Assembly (NCBI GenBank): GCA_002309635.1 | Contig: DBXO01000034.1 | Span: 430-37,803 of the forward strand | DNA: 37,374 nt | Source: Ruminococcus flavefaciens | GTDB taxonomy: Bacteria > Bacillota > Clostridia > Oscillospirales > Ruminococcaceae | Reading direction: 5' to 3' | Shown: piece after piece, positions 12,158-21,085 of the stretch | Layout of the letters: each line of letters opens with the position of its first letter | How positions within the stretch are numbered: position 1 is the stretch's first letter | Notes under the pieces: model-generated | The model's database searches: none | Told to the model about the DNA's origin: nothing | What the model saw: only the letters and a program-made list of their open reading frames with translations | Made by a program: the position numbers and the translations under genes

Positions 12158-14059
12158 TTATCTTAAGGTGCCATTTGCTGGCCAGCTTCCATAATTAAGG
12201 AAGTATCTCAATGATTTCAGATCCAAATCGTTAATGAATCCGTCTCTGTATGTTGAAACCAGATCATTATTGTTCATTCTGATATACCTTGTACTTGTAT
12301 AGTCTCCATAGCAGTCAGCGTTTAAATAGCCTAAAGGTTTTATAGAGCTGTTGCCGTTAATTACATTCCTTAATAACGTGTAATCGTTTTCATTAACATA
12401 TCCGTCATTATTAACGTCGCCGCGGATATTATTCTTATTTGCCTCCCAGATCTCATAATTTGAGTTCACTATAGCGGAATATGTTTTAAACACATCAGGT
12501 GTAACAAAATTGTTCAGGAAATCCCAGAATCTGTTCTTTCCGTAGTCTTTAGTATTTGAGCAAAGATAATACAGACTGTTTATGAAACGATATGCCTCTC
12601 CTGTATTGAGCATATATACGAAAGTGTTGTTCTGCGGGTCGATAGTATAGCTGTAAGGGCTGTTCGACTGCATATAGTTGATGGCTGTATTAACCGCATA
12701 TACCGGCATTGATGAAGCGTCATTAAAATAATTGCTGAAATACTTTTCAAGGTTGATCCAGCCGTTTCCTCCGTCTGTGTTGGCGTATTTGCCGATAACA
12801 TCTATTACGGAATAGATCGGTAATTCACCTTCACAGCCTTTTTGTGTCTTCTTGAATGCATATGCGTTGGATAAAGCATTTTTATATGTGCCCAGATCTT
12901 GTTTGAAATCGATCTTTATGCCGATGTTCTGAAGCTGCTGACAATTCTGCATAGCCGTTGCGCCGCGTGCATTTGTGTGAGAGTCATCAAGGCTGTAATT
13001 ATAAGCTTCTGCAAATGTCACAGTTGAGCCGTTTACATCTCTGTTGCCTTTATATGAGAAAGCATGTGATATCTCATGCATTACAGACCAGTCCATCTTG
13101 TTATCCCTGATAGTATCTTCGATCATAGGGTAATCACAAGGCCCAAAAGATACAAGTACACTGTTCTGATCATTGGAAATTCTGTAGTGATCGGCATTTG
13201 GTACTACTGCCTCTTCATCACCTATTGAGATGTATAACTGTTCAGGTTTGATGCCGGTAATATCATAAAGACTGTATGCATATCTGCAAAGATTCCTGAG
13301 CCATGCATAGTAACAGGACATTGACGCTGAAATTGAATTGCAAAGATTGGTATTTGGCTTGATGAGAAGATTGATTTTCACTTCTTTATATTTGGCGCTC
13401 ATTTTGTAATAACCTGAAGCATTACCTACCATATATGCGTAGGAAGATACTTTTTTTAGGTATGAGACATCTCCCCAGAATAAGAGTTCAAATCTCTTTT
13501 GGTCTCCGCAAGTAGTATATGGAAGTTCTATTTCGTAATCAACAGTACCATTAGAATATGAACCGCCTTTTGTTATACTATAATAATAGTTATTTCCTTG
13601 TTTGCCGTCATATCTGTAATTTATAGGACTTCCTTCCTGACGGTCTTCTGTTTTGTTGAGAAGATGAATATCCAGTTTTAATAAATCGCGGATTTTTTCA
13701 GAAGTATTTGTATATTCATTATTTACAACAGTTATGGTGAAGGATACTTTTTCTTTGCTTAAAGGAGAAGCTCCGAGCCAGCCATCGCTGTTTCCGAGAG
13801 AAACGTATTTTTTCTTAAGGCCGTAGCTTTTCTCGGACTGGGTTAAGGCTGCCTCCTGCATTTTATAGGTTGCACTTACTTTATCAGGGCACACCTGAGA
13901 GCTCAGACTGATTACAGAATCATTGATGTTCAGAGCTTCAGCTGTTCCGCTGGTCGATGATTTGGCTGATGCGTAAAGATGTGTTGCGGATAAGGGGGCT
14001 ATGCTGAAGCATAAAGCTGATGCCATAACTCCTGCAATGACTTTCTTTAAGTTTTTCAT
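12158..14059 (-). CDS. Secreted M60-like putative metallopeptidase with dockerin
   Basis: 633 residues; GGAGG about 10 nt before ATG 14059. A signal peptide (MKNLKKVIAGVMASALCFS, A-S-A near 33) leads into a large unknown N-terminal region, then M-H-E-I-S-H (His328 start) followed after about 18 residues by F-A-E-A-Y: an HExxH...E arrangement as in M60/enhancin-like peptidases that act on glycoproteins such as mucins. The C-terminus from about residue 545 is a dockerin: first calcium repeat G-D-V-N-N-D-G-Y-V-N-E-N-D-Y, second N-A-D-C-Y-G-D-Y ... D-G-F-I-N-D-L-D-L, the second interrupted by about 17 extra residues. So it is likely exported and docked on a cellulosome-type scaffold. Peptidase call is from the motif only. 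Confidence 0.8.
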   Translation of the reverse strand: MKNLKKVIAGVMASALCFSIAPLSATHLYASAKSSTSGTAEALNINDSVISLSSQVCPDKVSATYKMQEAALTQSEKSYGLKKKYVSLGNSDGWLGASPLSKEKVSFTITVVNNEYTNTSEKIRDLLKLDIHLLNKTEDRQEGSPINYRYDGKQGNNYYYSITKGGSYSNGTVDYEIELPYTTCGDQKRFELLFWGDVSYLKKVSSYAYMVGNASGYYKMSAKYKEVKINLLIKPNTNLCNSISASMSCYYAWLRNLCRYAYSLYDITGIKPEQLYISIGDEEAVVPNADHYRISNDQNSVLVSFGPCDYPMIEDTIRDNKMDWSVMHEISHAFSYKGNRDVNGSTVTFAEAYNYSLDDSHTNARGATAMQNCQQLQNIGIKIDFKQDLGTYKNALSNAYAFKKTQKGCEGELPIYSVIDVIGKYANTDGGNGWINLEKYFSNYFNDASSMPVYAVNTAINYMQSNSPYSYTIDPQNNTFVYMLNTGEAYRFINSLYYLCSNTKDYGKNRFWDFLNNFVTPDVFKTYSAIVNSNYEIWEANKNNIRGDVNNDGYVNENDYTLLRNVINGNSSIKPLGYLNADCYGDYTSTRYIRMNNNDLVSTYRDGFINDLDLKSLRYFLNYGSWPANGTLR

Positions 14060-14176
14060 TTCATTTTTCCTCCAATAATTATAAGTTCAAATTCGGCATA
14101 AACATTGCGAAATAAATGTTTTAATACCATATCCAATATCACTAATATTAGTTAATCAACGTTGCAACTATTAATT

Positions 14177-14205
14177 ATTATATTACTTTTCATGCTGCTT
14201 GTCAA
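14177..14205 (-). promoter_or_regulatory. Promoter of the dockerin protein gene
   Basis: Minus strand TTGACA (14200-14205), 17-nt spacer, TATAAT (14177-14182). Confidence 0.85.
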
Positions 14206-14342
14206 TAGATTTTCTTGAATTGAGAAAAGCTTTTTACAATAGTGGTAGAGATTAGAATCAATACTTTCCCTGAGCAATGTCATCGGAATATGGCAGATAT
14301 GTTTATCTCTCCCGAAAAATCTCCCGAATTCGGCAGATACTA
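14206..14342. other. Intergenic space between divergent promoters
   Basis: No gene. GGCAGATA occurs twice (14292 and 14332) in a similar context, and CTCCCGAA occurs twice (near 14309 and 14321). No SAM riboswitch or T-box hallmarks are seen ahead of metF. Confidence 0.35.
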
Positions 14343-14371
14343 TTGTAATCCTTTCGGGCTTATGTTATAAT
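14343..14371 (+). promoter_or_regulatory. Promoter of the metF-metH operon
   Basis: TTGTAA (14343-14348), 17-nt spacer, TATAAT (14366-14371), about 35 nt before the metF start. Confidence 0.75.
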
Positions 14372-14406
14372 TAAGTACATAAATAAGTAGGAAGGAATAA
14401 TGTTAA

Positions 14407-15243
14407 ATGATATACAGTTTTGAGGTCTTCCCCCCTAAAAAGAATGCCCCCGTTGAAGCCGTTTCCGACTGCTTTGCGGAGCTTGCCGCACTGAAGCCCG
14501 ATTTTATCAGCGTTACCTACGGTGCAGGCGGCGGTACCAGCGGAGGTCAGCTCACATGTGAGCTCGCTGCAAGACTAAAAAATGAGTTCGGAATGCGTCC
14601 TGTGGCTCATCTTCCCTGTATTTCCTATACAAAGGAGGAGATATCCCATGTGCTGGAGATGTTCAGAAGAGAGGGAATAAAGGATATCCTTGCCCTCCGC
14701 GGCGATAAGAGCCCCGAGCGCCCCGAAAAGGACGATTTTCACTATGCCTCCGAGCTTGTGGACTTTATACGCAGGAACGGTGATTTTACTCAGTTCGGAG
14801 CCTGCTACCCCGAAGTGCACCCCGAAGCCCGTAATGCTGCCGAGGATATCAGGCATCTCAGGGAAAAGGTGGATATGGGCGTTTCGCACCTTATATCCCA
14901 GCTGTTTTTCGAGAACGGCTGCTTCTATGATTTCCTTGAAAAGTGCGATATCGCAGGTATACATGTGCCGATAGAGGCAGGTATCATGCCTGTGGTGAAT
15001 GCGGCTCAGATACAGCGCATGGTCAGTCTCTGCGGAGCAAGTCTGCCAAGAAAATTCACGGCTATGATGCAGCGCTTCGGACACAGTCCGGAGGCTATGC
15101 GCGACGCAGGTATCGCCTATGCGGTGGATCAGATAGTGGATCTTGCTGCAAACGGTGTTGACGGCATACATCTTTATACAATGAACAATCCCGACGTTGC
15201 AAAGCGTATCACTGACGCTGTTTCGGGTATCTTAGGAAGATGA
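14407..15243 (+). CDS. metF: Methylenetetrahydrofolate reductase
   Basis: 278 residues, usual length for bacterial MetF. GGAAGG lies upstream of ATG 14407. The TIM-barrel FAD enzyme signature is clear: S-F-E-V-F-P-P-K near the N-terminus (catalytic Glu), S-V-T-Y-G-A-G-G, A-H-L-P-C, L-A-L-R-G-D and the late G-V-D-G-I-H-L-Y-T-M-N. It reduces 5,10-methylene-THF to 5-methyl-THF, the methyl donor for MetH two genes on. The stop overlaps the next start by 4 nt (ATGA), so the three genes are translationally coupled. Confidence 0.95.
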   Translation: MIYSFEVFPPKKNAPVEAVSDCFAELAALKPDFISVTYGAGGGTSGGQLTCELAARLKNEFGMRPVAHLPCISYTKEEISHVLEMFRREGIKDILALRGDKSPERPEKDDFHYASELVDFIRRNGDFTQFGACYPEVHPEARNAAEDIRHLREKVDMGVSHLISQLFFENGCFYDFLEKCDIAGIHVPIEAGIMPVVNAAQIQRMVSLCGASLPRKFTAMMQRFGHSPEAMRDAGIAYAVDQIVDLAANGVDGIHLYTMNNPDVAKRITDAVSGILGR

Positions 15244-15905
15244 CGGAGCTTAGTCCTGCCGACCGCCGCGAGGTCTTCCGCTATATGGGTATGCGGTATG
15301 ACGAAAACGATATTCATATGCAGAAGCTTGCGGACGAGTGCGAGAGAAAGCTCCTTAAAGCCGTGTCGCCTAAGTATCTGTACAGGGTACTGCCCGTAAG
15401 TGTGACGGAAAAGGGAGTATCCTGCGGCGAGGTGTTTCTTGAAGGAAAGGATATAGCTGCTCATTTGCAGGGCTGTAAGCAGGCGGTCATCTTCTGCGCT
15501 ACCCTCTCTGCGGGAGCCGACCTTGCCATACGTCAGGCAAGCGCCCTCGATGTTCTTTCGGGACTTATGACTGACGCCATTGCAAATGCTCTTGTGGAGC
15601 AGCTCTGTGATACTGCCGAGAGGGAAATGCTTTCGCAGTTTCCGGATATGTTCCCCACATGGCGCTTCAGCCCCGGATACGGTGATCTGCCCTTAACGGT
15701 GCAGGAGCCTTTGCTTCAGCTGCTCAATGCCGCAAAACGCCTCGGTGTGACGCTCAGCGAGAGCAGTCTGCTCATACCGACAAAAACTGTTACGGCTATA
15801 ATCGGTCTGTCGGACAGACCTGTTCCAAAAGGAAAGAAGGGCTGTGCTGTCTGCAATCTTTCCGCAAGCTGCCCATATCGGGTGAAAGGAGAACACTGTT
15901 CATGA
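15240..15905 (+). CDS. Stand-alone methionine synthase reactivation domain
   Basis: 221 residues. The motif R-F-S-P-G-Y-G-D-L-P and surrounding sequence are those of the AdoMet-binding activation domain found at the C-terminus of long MetH (Met_synt_B12 family). Here it is a separate gene between metF and a MetH that lacks it. Role: binds S-adenosylmethionine to remethylate the oxidised cobalamin of MetH. The C-terminus has a Cys-rich tail, C-A-V-C-N-L-S-A-S-C, which could ligate metal or a cluster; that tail is not part of the classical E. coli domain. Start and stop both overlap the neighbours by 4 nt. Confidence 0.88.
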   Translation: MTELSPADRREVFRYMGMRYDENDIHMQKLADECERKLLKAVSPKYLYRVLPVSVTEKGVSCGEVFLEGKDIAAHLQGCKQAVIFCATLSAGADLAIRQASALDVLSGLMTDAIANALVEQLCDTAEREMLSQFPDMFPTWRFSPGYGDLPLTVQEPLLQLLNAAKRLGVTLSESSLLIPTKTVTAIIGLSDRPVPKGKKGCAVCNLSASCPYRVKGEHCS

Positions 15906-18256
15906 ATATTGATCTGTCATCGTTTCTTATACTTGACGGAGGTATGGGAACTATGCTGCAGGCACAGGGCTTGCAGCCGGGAGGTATACCCGAGCTGTGG
16001 AACCTTGAGCACCCCGGGAAGATAACCGCTATACACAGGGCTTACGTTGAGGCAGGCGCTGACGCGGTATACACCAATACCTTCGGCTGCAACCGCCTTA
16101 AAATGGCAAGAACGGGGCATTCCGCAGAGGAACTTATAAAGTCTGCCATAAAGAATGCAAGAGCCTCGGGTGCAAAATATGTGGCGCTGGATATCGGTCC
16201 TATCGGTCAGATGCTGGAGCCTACGGGCACTCTTAAGTTTGAAGAGGCTTACGATATATACAGGGAGCAGGTCGAAGCGGCAGGGGACGATGTGGACTTC
16301 TACATCTTCGAGACCATGAGCGACCTGCAGGAGGTGCGCGCAGGCGTACTTGCAGCAAAGGAGCACGGAAACAAGCCCATATTCGTTACCATGAGCTTTG
16401 AAGCTAACGGAAGAACATTTACGGGCTGTGAGGTGCCGGCTGCGGCACTTACACTTGAGGGACTGGGTATCGACGCTATCGGCGTGAACTGCTCTCTCGG
16501 ACCTGAGGAACTTATCCCCATAGTAAAGACATTCAGCGAGTGGACCTCGCTGCCGATCATAGTAAAGCCAAATGCAGGTCTTCCCGACCCGCTTACAAAT
16601 GAATACAATTTCCCGCCTGAGCGCTTTGCGGAGTGTACGAAGCCCTTTATCGATATGGGAGCTGTCATTTTCGGCGGCTGCTGCGGTACTACTCCCGATC
16701 ATATCAGAGCCCTTGCGGAGCTGCTGAAAAAGTCAGAGCCTGTTGAGCGTACCGTAAGTATACCTTCTGCGGTATGTACCGCAAACAAGACAGTTGTTAT
16801 ATGTGAGCCGAGGATAATAGGCGAAAGGATAAACCCTACGGGCAAAAAACGCTTCAAGCAGGCTCTTGTAGAGCACGATACTGACTATATACTAAGTCAG
16901 GCGATACAGCAGATAGACGCAGGCGCGGATATACTTGACGTTAACGTTGGACTTCCGGAGATAGATGAAAAGGAAATGATGCAGACTGCCGTAAAGGCTA
17001 TACAGAGCATTACGGATACGCCTCTGCAGCTCGATACAACAAAGCCCGACGCTCTTGAAGCGGGACTGCGCATTTACTGCGGAAAGCCTATCGTCAATTC
17101 CGTCAACGCCGAGGAGGATTCCTTGCAGACGGTGCTGCCGCTGGTCAGAAAGTATGGCGCCTCTGTAGTCGGCCTTACTCTTGACAAGAACGGTATACCC
17201 AAGACAGCCGACGGACGATTTGAGCTTGCGAAAAAGATACTGGACCGCGCTCTGTCGCTGGGCATACGCCGCGAGGACGTATACATCGACTGCCTTACCC
17301 TTACGGCTTCTGCCGAGCAGGCGGGAGTTATGGAAACTCTTCATGCCGTTTCGCGAGTAAGGAATGAGCTTGGGCTCCACACGGTACTGGGTGTATCGAA
17401 TATTTCATTCGGACTGCCTAACCGCGAGCTCGTCACGAGGAATTTCCTGACAATGGCTCTCTACGCAGGACTTGATCTGCCAATTATAAACCCCAATACC
17501 GAGAGCATGGTGAGCTGTGTGCGCACGTACAAGCTCCTTGCAAATATAGATAAGAACGCGGTGGACTTCATCGCCCACTACGGCGGAGAGCCGCAGGCGG
17601 CTGTTCCTGCACCAAAGCCTGCCGAAGCAGGAAGTATGACACTTGAAGCTGCTATAACCGCAGGCTTGAAAAACGAAGCGGCTTCGCTCACAAAGGCTTT
17701 GCTGCAGACAACAGAACCCATGAAGCTTGTAAACGAGCAGCTGATACCCGCCCTTGACAAAGCAGGCGGCGACTTTGAAAAGGGAAAGATATCCCTGCCG
17801 CAGCTGATATCGGCGGCTTCTGCCGCACAGGGAGCTTTTGAGGCTATAAAGGCGTACCTGGCTGAAAACAGCACCGAGACCGTCAACCGCGGAACTATAG
17901 TTCTGGCGACGGTAAAGGGCGATATCCACGATATAGGTAAGAACATCGTAAAGGTGCTCCTTGAAAACTACGGTTTTCAGGTCATCGATCTCGGCAAGGA
18001 TGTGCCGTATGAGGCTGTAGTTGAGGCGACAGAGCAGTATCACGCTCCGCTTGTGGGGCTTTCGGCGCTTATGACTACAACTCTTCCGTCTATGGAGGGT
18101 ACCATAAAGCTGCTGCGCGAGCGCTGTCCGTGGTGTCAGACCGTAGTGGGCGGAGCTGTGCTGACTGCGGATTACGCTGAGAAGATAGGTGCGGATTTCT
18201 ACGCAAACGACGCAAAGGAGACAGTTGATATCGCTAAGAAGGTCTTTGGAAACTGA
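15902..18256 (+). CDS. metH: Cobalamin-dependent methionine synthase, short form
   Basis: 784 residues against about 1200 for full MetH. Order: homocysteine-binding barrel with zinc ligands Cys197 (G-V-N-C-S), Cys260 and Cys261 (G-G-C-C-G-T-T); pterin-binding domain (from about 300, E-R-I-N-P-T-G, with D-V-N-V-G); cobalamin cap helices (about 575-660); B12-binding Rossmann fold with D-I-H-D-I-G-K-N (His676 is the lower cobalt ligand). The fourth, reactivation, domain is supplied by the preceding gene. It transfers the methyl of methyl-THF to homocysteine. Last gene of the operon, ending before a strong hairpin. Confidence 0.94.
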   Translation: MNIDLSSFLILDGGMGTMLQAQGLQPGGIPELWNLEHPGKITAIHRAYVEAGADAVYTNTFGCNRLKMARTGHSAEELIKSAIKNARASGAKYVALDIGPIGQMLEPTGTLKFEEAYDIYREQVEAAGDDVDFYIFETMSDLQEVRAGVLAAKEHGNKPIFVTMSFEANGRTFTGCEVPAAALTLEGLGIDAIGVNCSLGPEELIPIVKTFSEWTSLPIIVKPNAGLPDPLTNEYNFPPERFAECTKPFIDMGAVIFGGCCGTTPDHIRALAELLKKSEPVERTVSIPSAVCTANKTVVICEPRIIGERINPTGKKRFKQALVEHDTDYILSQAIQQIDAGADILDVNVGLPEIDEKEMMQTAVKAIQSITDTPLQLDTTKPDALEAGLRIYCGKPIVNSVNAEEDSLQTVLPLVRKYGASVVGLTLDKNGIPKTADGRFELAKKILDRALSLGIRREDVYIDCLTLTASAEQAGVMETLHAVSRVRNELGLHTVLGVSNISFGLPNRELVTRNFLTMALYAGLDLPIINPNTESMVSCVRTYKLLANIDKNAVDFIAHYGGEPQAAVPAPKPAEAGSMTLEAAITAGLKNEAASLTKALLQTTEPMKLVNEQLIPALDKAGGDFEKGKISLPQLISAASAAQGAFEAIKAYLAENSTETVNRGTIVLATVKGDIHDIGKNIVKVLLENYGFQVIDLGKDVPYEAVVEATEQYHAPLVGLSALMTTTLPSMEGTIKLLRERCPWCQTVVGGAVLTADYAEKIGADFYANDAKETVDIAKKVFGN

Positions 18257-18279
18257 TAAGGCTTCGGTAAACAATAAAT

Positions 18280-18312
18280 ACAGGGCATTCCCGTTCCTGC
18301 GGGATGCCCTGT
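18280..18312. terminator. Terminator shared by converging metH and trpA
   Basis: ACAGGGCATTCCCG and CGGGATGCCCTGT form a long GC-rich stem. It is 24 nt past metH and 7 nt past trpA, which converge here. Confidence 0.8.
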
Positions 18313-18318
18313 TAGCTT

Positions 18319-19098
18319 TTATTCTGCGGCTGATACCGCGTTTTTCATTTCTCTGACGTACTCTCCGATATACTGCGGTGCGTCCTTGCCGTATTTTTCA
18401 AGCAGCTTTATTATAGCCGAGCCTACGATAGCTCCGTCGGAAAGAGCTGCCATAGCCTTTGCCTGTTCGGGCTTTGATATGCCGAAGCCCACTGCGCATG
18501 GAATATCGGTGTTTTTACGTATCATACCGACAATATCGCCTATATTGGTGGTGATACTGCTTCTCTCGCCTGTAACTCCGAGACTTGACACAACGTATAT
18601 GAAGCCCTCGGCTTCCTTTGCTATCATTGCTATCCTGTCCTCTGAGGTGGGGGCTATCAGTGAAATGAGGTCAATGCCGTACTGTCTTGCAACGGCGGAG
18701 AACTCGTCTTTTTCCTCGAAGGGGAGGTCGGGGAGTATGATGCCGTCAACTCCGGATTCACAGCAGCGTGCCATGAAGCGCTCTGCATCGTAGGAGTATA
18801 CTACATTTGCGTAGGTCATGAATACAAAGGGTATCTTTACGTCTTTGCGGAGCTCCTTTACAAGCTCGAATATCTTGTCTGTGGTAACGCCGCCTGCAAG
18901 TGCGCGGATGTTTGCTCCCTGTATAACGGGTCCCTCTGCTGTGGGGTCGGAGAATGGTATGCCCAGTTCTATAAGGTCGGCGCCGTTTCCGGCAGCGGCG
19001 CGTACTGCCTTTGCGGTGGTCTCAAGGTCAGGGTCGCCGCAGGTTATGAACGGTATGAAAGCCTTTCCGTCTGCAAAAGCTGATCTGATATTACTCAT
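18319..19098 (-). CDS. trpA: Tryptophan synthase alpha chain
   Basis: 259 residues. Signature L-I-E-L-G-I-P-F-S-D-P-T-A-E-G-P holds the catalytic Glu44; the acid that is Asp60 in E. coli is Glu55 here, a conservative change. G-F-G-I-S-K-P-E-Q binds the substrate phosphate. It cleaves indole-3-glycerol phosphate to indole, channelled to TrpB. The start overlaps the trpB stop by 8 nt. Last gene of the trp operon. Confidence 0.95.
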   Translation of the reverse strand: MSNIRSAFADGKAFIPFITCGDPDLETTAKAVRAAAGNGADLIELGIPFSDPTAEGPVIQGANIRALAGGVTTDKIFELVKELRKDVKIPFVFMTYANVVYSYDAERFMARCCESGVDGIILPDLPFEEKDEFSAVARQYGIDLISLIAPTSEDRIAMIAKEAEGFIYVVSSLGVTGERSSITTNIGDIVGMIRKNTDIPCAVGFGISKPEQAKAMAALSDGAIVGSAIIKLLEKYGKDAPQYIGEYVREMKNAVSAAE

Positions 19099-20281
19099 GG
19101 ATATCCTCCCCTCTGTAGCGGGCTATAGCAGCGCAGTCCTTGTCGCCGCGTCCCGATACCGTAACGATGATTATTTTGCCCTTGTCCATTGTGGGTGCCA
19201 GCTTCATAGCGTAAGCAATGGCGTGAGCCGACTCGATAGCCGGGATTATGCCTTCGGTGCGTGAGAGGTACTCGAAAGCGTTTACAGCTTCGTCATCGGT
19301 AACGGGCACGTATTCAGCCCTGCCGATATCGTGGAGATGTGCATGCTCGGGACCTACGCCGGGGTAGTCAAGACCTGCTGAAATAGAGTAAACCGGAGCT
19401 ATCTGACCGTACTTGTCCTGGCAGAAATAGGACTTCATGCCGTGGAATATACCAATTCTTCCTGTATTTACAGTTGCAGCCGTCTCAAATGTATCGATGC
19501 CTCTGCCTGCGGCTTCACAGCCGATAAGGCGTACTCCCTCGTCGGGAATGAAATGGTAGAAGCTGCCTATAGCGTTTGAGCCGCCTCCCACACAGGCGAT
19601 GACAGCGTCGGGAAGTCTGCCCTCTGCTTCAAGTATCTGGGCTCTTGCCTCGCGGGAGATAACAGCCTGAAAATCGCGTACTATAGTGGGAAATGGGTGT
19701 GGACCCATTACGGAGCCGAGACAGTAGTGGGTATCGTCGATACGTGAGGTCCACTCGCGCATAGCCTCTGATACAGCGTCCTTAAGGGTAGCTGTGCCGC
19801 TCTTGACAGGGATAACGTCAGCGCCGAGAAGTCTCATGCGGTAAACGTTGAGAGCCTGACGCTTTGTATCCTCCTCGCCCATGAATACAACACATTCCAT
19901 ATCAAGGAGAGCAGCAGCGGTAGCTGTTGCAACTCCGTGCTGACCTGCGCCTGTTTCGGCGATAAGACGGGTCTTGCCCATTTTCTTTGCAAGGAGAGCC
20001 TGTCCGAGAACGTTGTTTATCTTGTGGGAGCCTGTGTGGTTGAGGTCCTCGCGCTTGAGGTATATCTTAGCACCGCCCAGCTCACGTGTGAGTTTGTCAG
20101 CACGGTAGAGCAGTGAGGGTCTGCCTGCGTAATTATTGAGGAGCTCTGTGAGCTCACGGTTGAATTCGGGGTCGTTTTTATAATGCTCGTAAGCCTTTTC
20201 AAGCTCTATAACTGCATTCATAAGTGTTTCGGGAATGTACTGACCGCCGTGTACGCCGAAACGTCCTTTTGACTGTGACAT
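19091..20281 (-). CDS. trpB: Tryptophan synthase beta chain
   Basis: 396 residues from ATG 20281, chosen because AAAGGAAAG lies just upstream and MSQSKGRFGVHGGQY is the family N-terminus; the frame is open further upstream but that part overlaps the preceding gene. The PLP lysine is Lys87 in H-T-G-S-H-K-I-N-N, the phosphate-binding loop is G-G-G-S-N-A-I-G. It joins indole with serine to give tryptophan. Partner of TrpA. Confidence 0.95.
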   Translation of the reverse strand: MSQSKGRFGVHGGQYIPETLMNAVIELEKAYEHYKNDPEFNRELTELLNNYAGRPSLLYRADKLTRELGGAKIYLKREDLNHTGSHKINNVLGQALLAKKMGKTRLIAETGAGQHGVATATAAALLDMECVVFMGEEDTKRQALNVYRMRLLGADVIPVKSGTATLKDAVSEAMREWTSRIDDTHYCLGSVMGPHPFPTIVRDFQAVISREARAQILEAEGRLPDAVIACVGGGSNAIGSFYHFIPDEGVRLIGCEAAGRGIDTFETAATVNTGRIGIFHGMKSYFCQDKYGQIAPVYSISAGLDYPGVGPEHAHLHDIGRAEYVPVTDDEAVNAFEYLSRTEGIIPAIESAHAIAYAMKLAPTMDKGKIIIVTVSGRGDKDCAAIARYRGEDIHE

Positions 20282-20304
20282 AATATCTTTCCTTTCTTTA
20301 CTTT

Positions 20305-21081
20305 TTACAGCTTGCGGAGTATATCCAGTGTATGGTCGGAGGCTCCTGTCAGATCGGGCCTCTCGCATGTGGAAAGGTGGTACTCCATAAATTTTTCAAA
20401 TGTATGACTGTCCATTTCATCTATCTTATCGCGCATATAGTTTGCAGCTCCGTCTGCTGCCACAAGCTTTATACGCACTGCATTGACATGACTGTCAAGC
20501 TCTGCTATATCCTCTGTGCGGACCAGCTCGAAAAGCTCCTTTGGCCCGCTTTTGCAGTGCCACTCGTTAGTTATCATGGCGAGGGAGCTTTGCAGATTGT
20601 CCTTGCCGAATACATAGCGTATTATCACAGGCTCGTTCATACAGTAGGCGACCAGCAGACAGCCGCCCCGCTTCGTAACGCGCACCGCTTCCGACAGAGC
20701 CTTTATCTTGTCCTCCTTTGTGTACAGGTGGTACATGGGACCGAGGACAAGTGTCATATCAAAGGTGTTATCGCCGAAGCGCGACAGGTCAAGTGCGTTT
20801 CCCTGTAATGCTTCAAGGGACTCGCTGCCTGTGAGCTTGCTTTTAAGAACGTCAAGATTGTGACCTATCAGTTCCAGAGCCGTGACTGTGTGTCCCTCCT
20901 GTGCAAGAGGGATGCTGTACCGTCCCGTGCCTGCTCCGATTTCCAGTATCCTTGCATTATTCGTCTCGGGGAGGTATTCGTGAATGTATTTCATGGTGGT
21001 GAGATATTCCACCTGACCGTGCTGTGAAAGCAGCCTTTCCTCCTCGCTGAATGTATTGTAGTAGGTCTCAAGAAAGTCCAA
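20305..21081 (-). CDS. Class I SAM-dependent methyltransferase inside the trp operon
   Basis: 258 residues from a TTG at 21081 that lies 4 nt after the trpF stop, with only a weak GGTGAT ribosome site, so translational coupling to trpF is likely. Motif I is I-L-E-I-G-A-G-T-G-R-Y, then T-A-L-E-L, a D-M-T-L-V-L-G-P-M-Y-H-L motif and R-V-T-K-R-G-G-C-L-L-V: a Rossmann methyltransferase of the UbiE/SAM type. Its substrate cannot be read. It is not one of the seven trp functions, which are all accounted for. 23 nt separate it from trpB. Possible roles include modifying an indole or anthranilate product, or a passenger gene with no pathway link. Confidence 0.85.
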   Translation of the reverse strand: MDFLETYYNTFSEEERLLSQHGQVEYLTTMKYIHEYLPETNNARILEIGAGTGRYSIPLAQEGHTVTALELIGHNLDVLKSKLTGSESLEALQGNALDLSRFGDNTFDMTLVLGPMYHLYTKEDKIKALSEAVRVTKRGGCLLVAYCMNEPVIIRYVFGKDNLQSSLAMITNEWHCKSGPKELFELVRTEDIAELDSHVNAVRIKLVAADGAANYMRDKIDEMDSHTFEKFMEYHLSTCERPDLTGASDHTLDILRKL

Positions 21082-21085
21082 TATA

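Noticed and set aside
14206..14406. SAM riboswitch or T-box ahead of metF
   Set aside because: The promoter is only about 35 nt from the start codon, leaving no room for a leader, and no signature is seen.
15917..16702. Long minus-strand open frames opposite metH and the trp genes
   Set aside because: They are antisense shadows of well-identified genes; no ribosome sites or family features.
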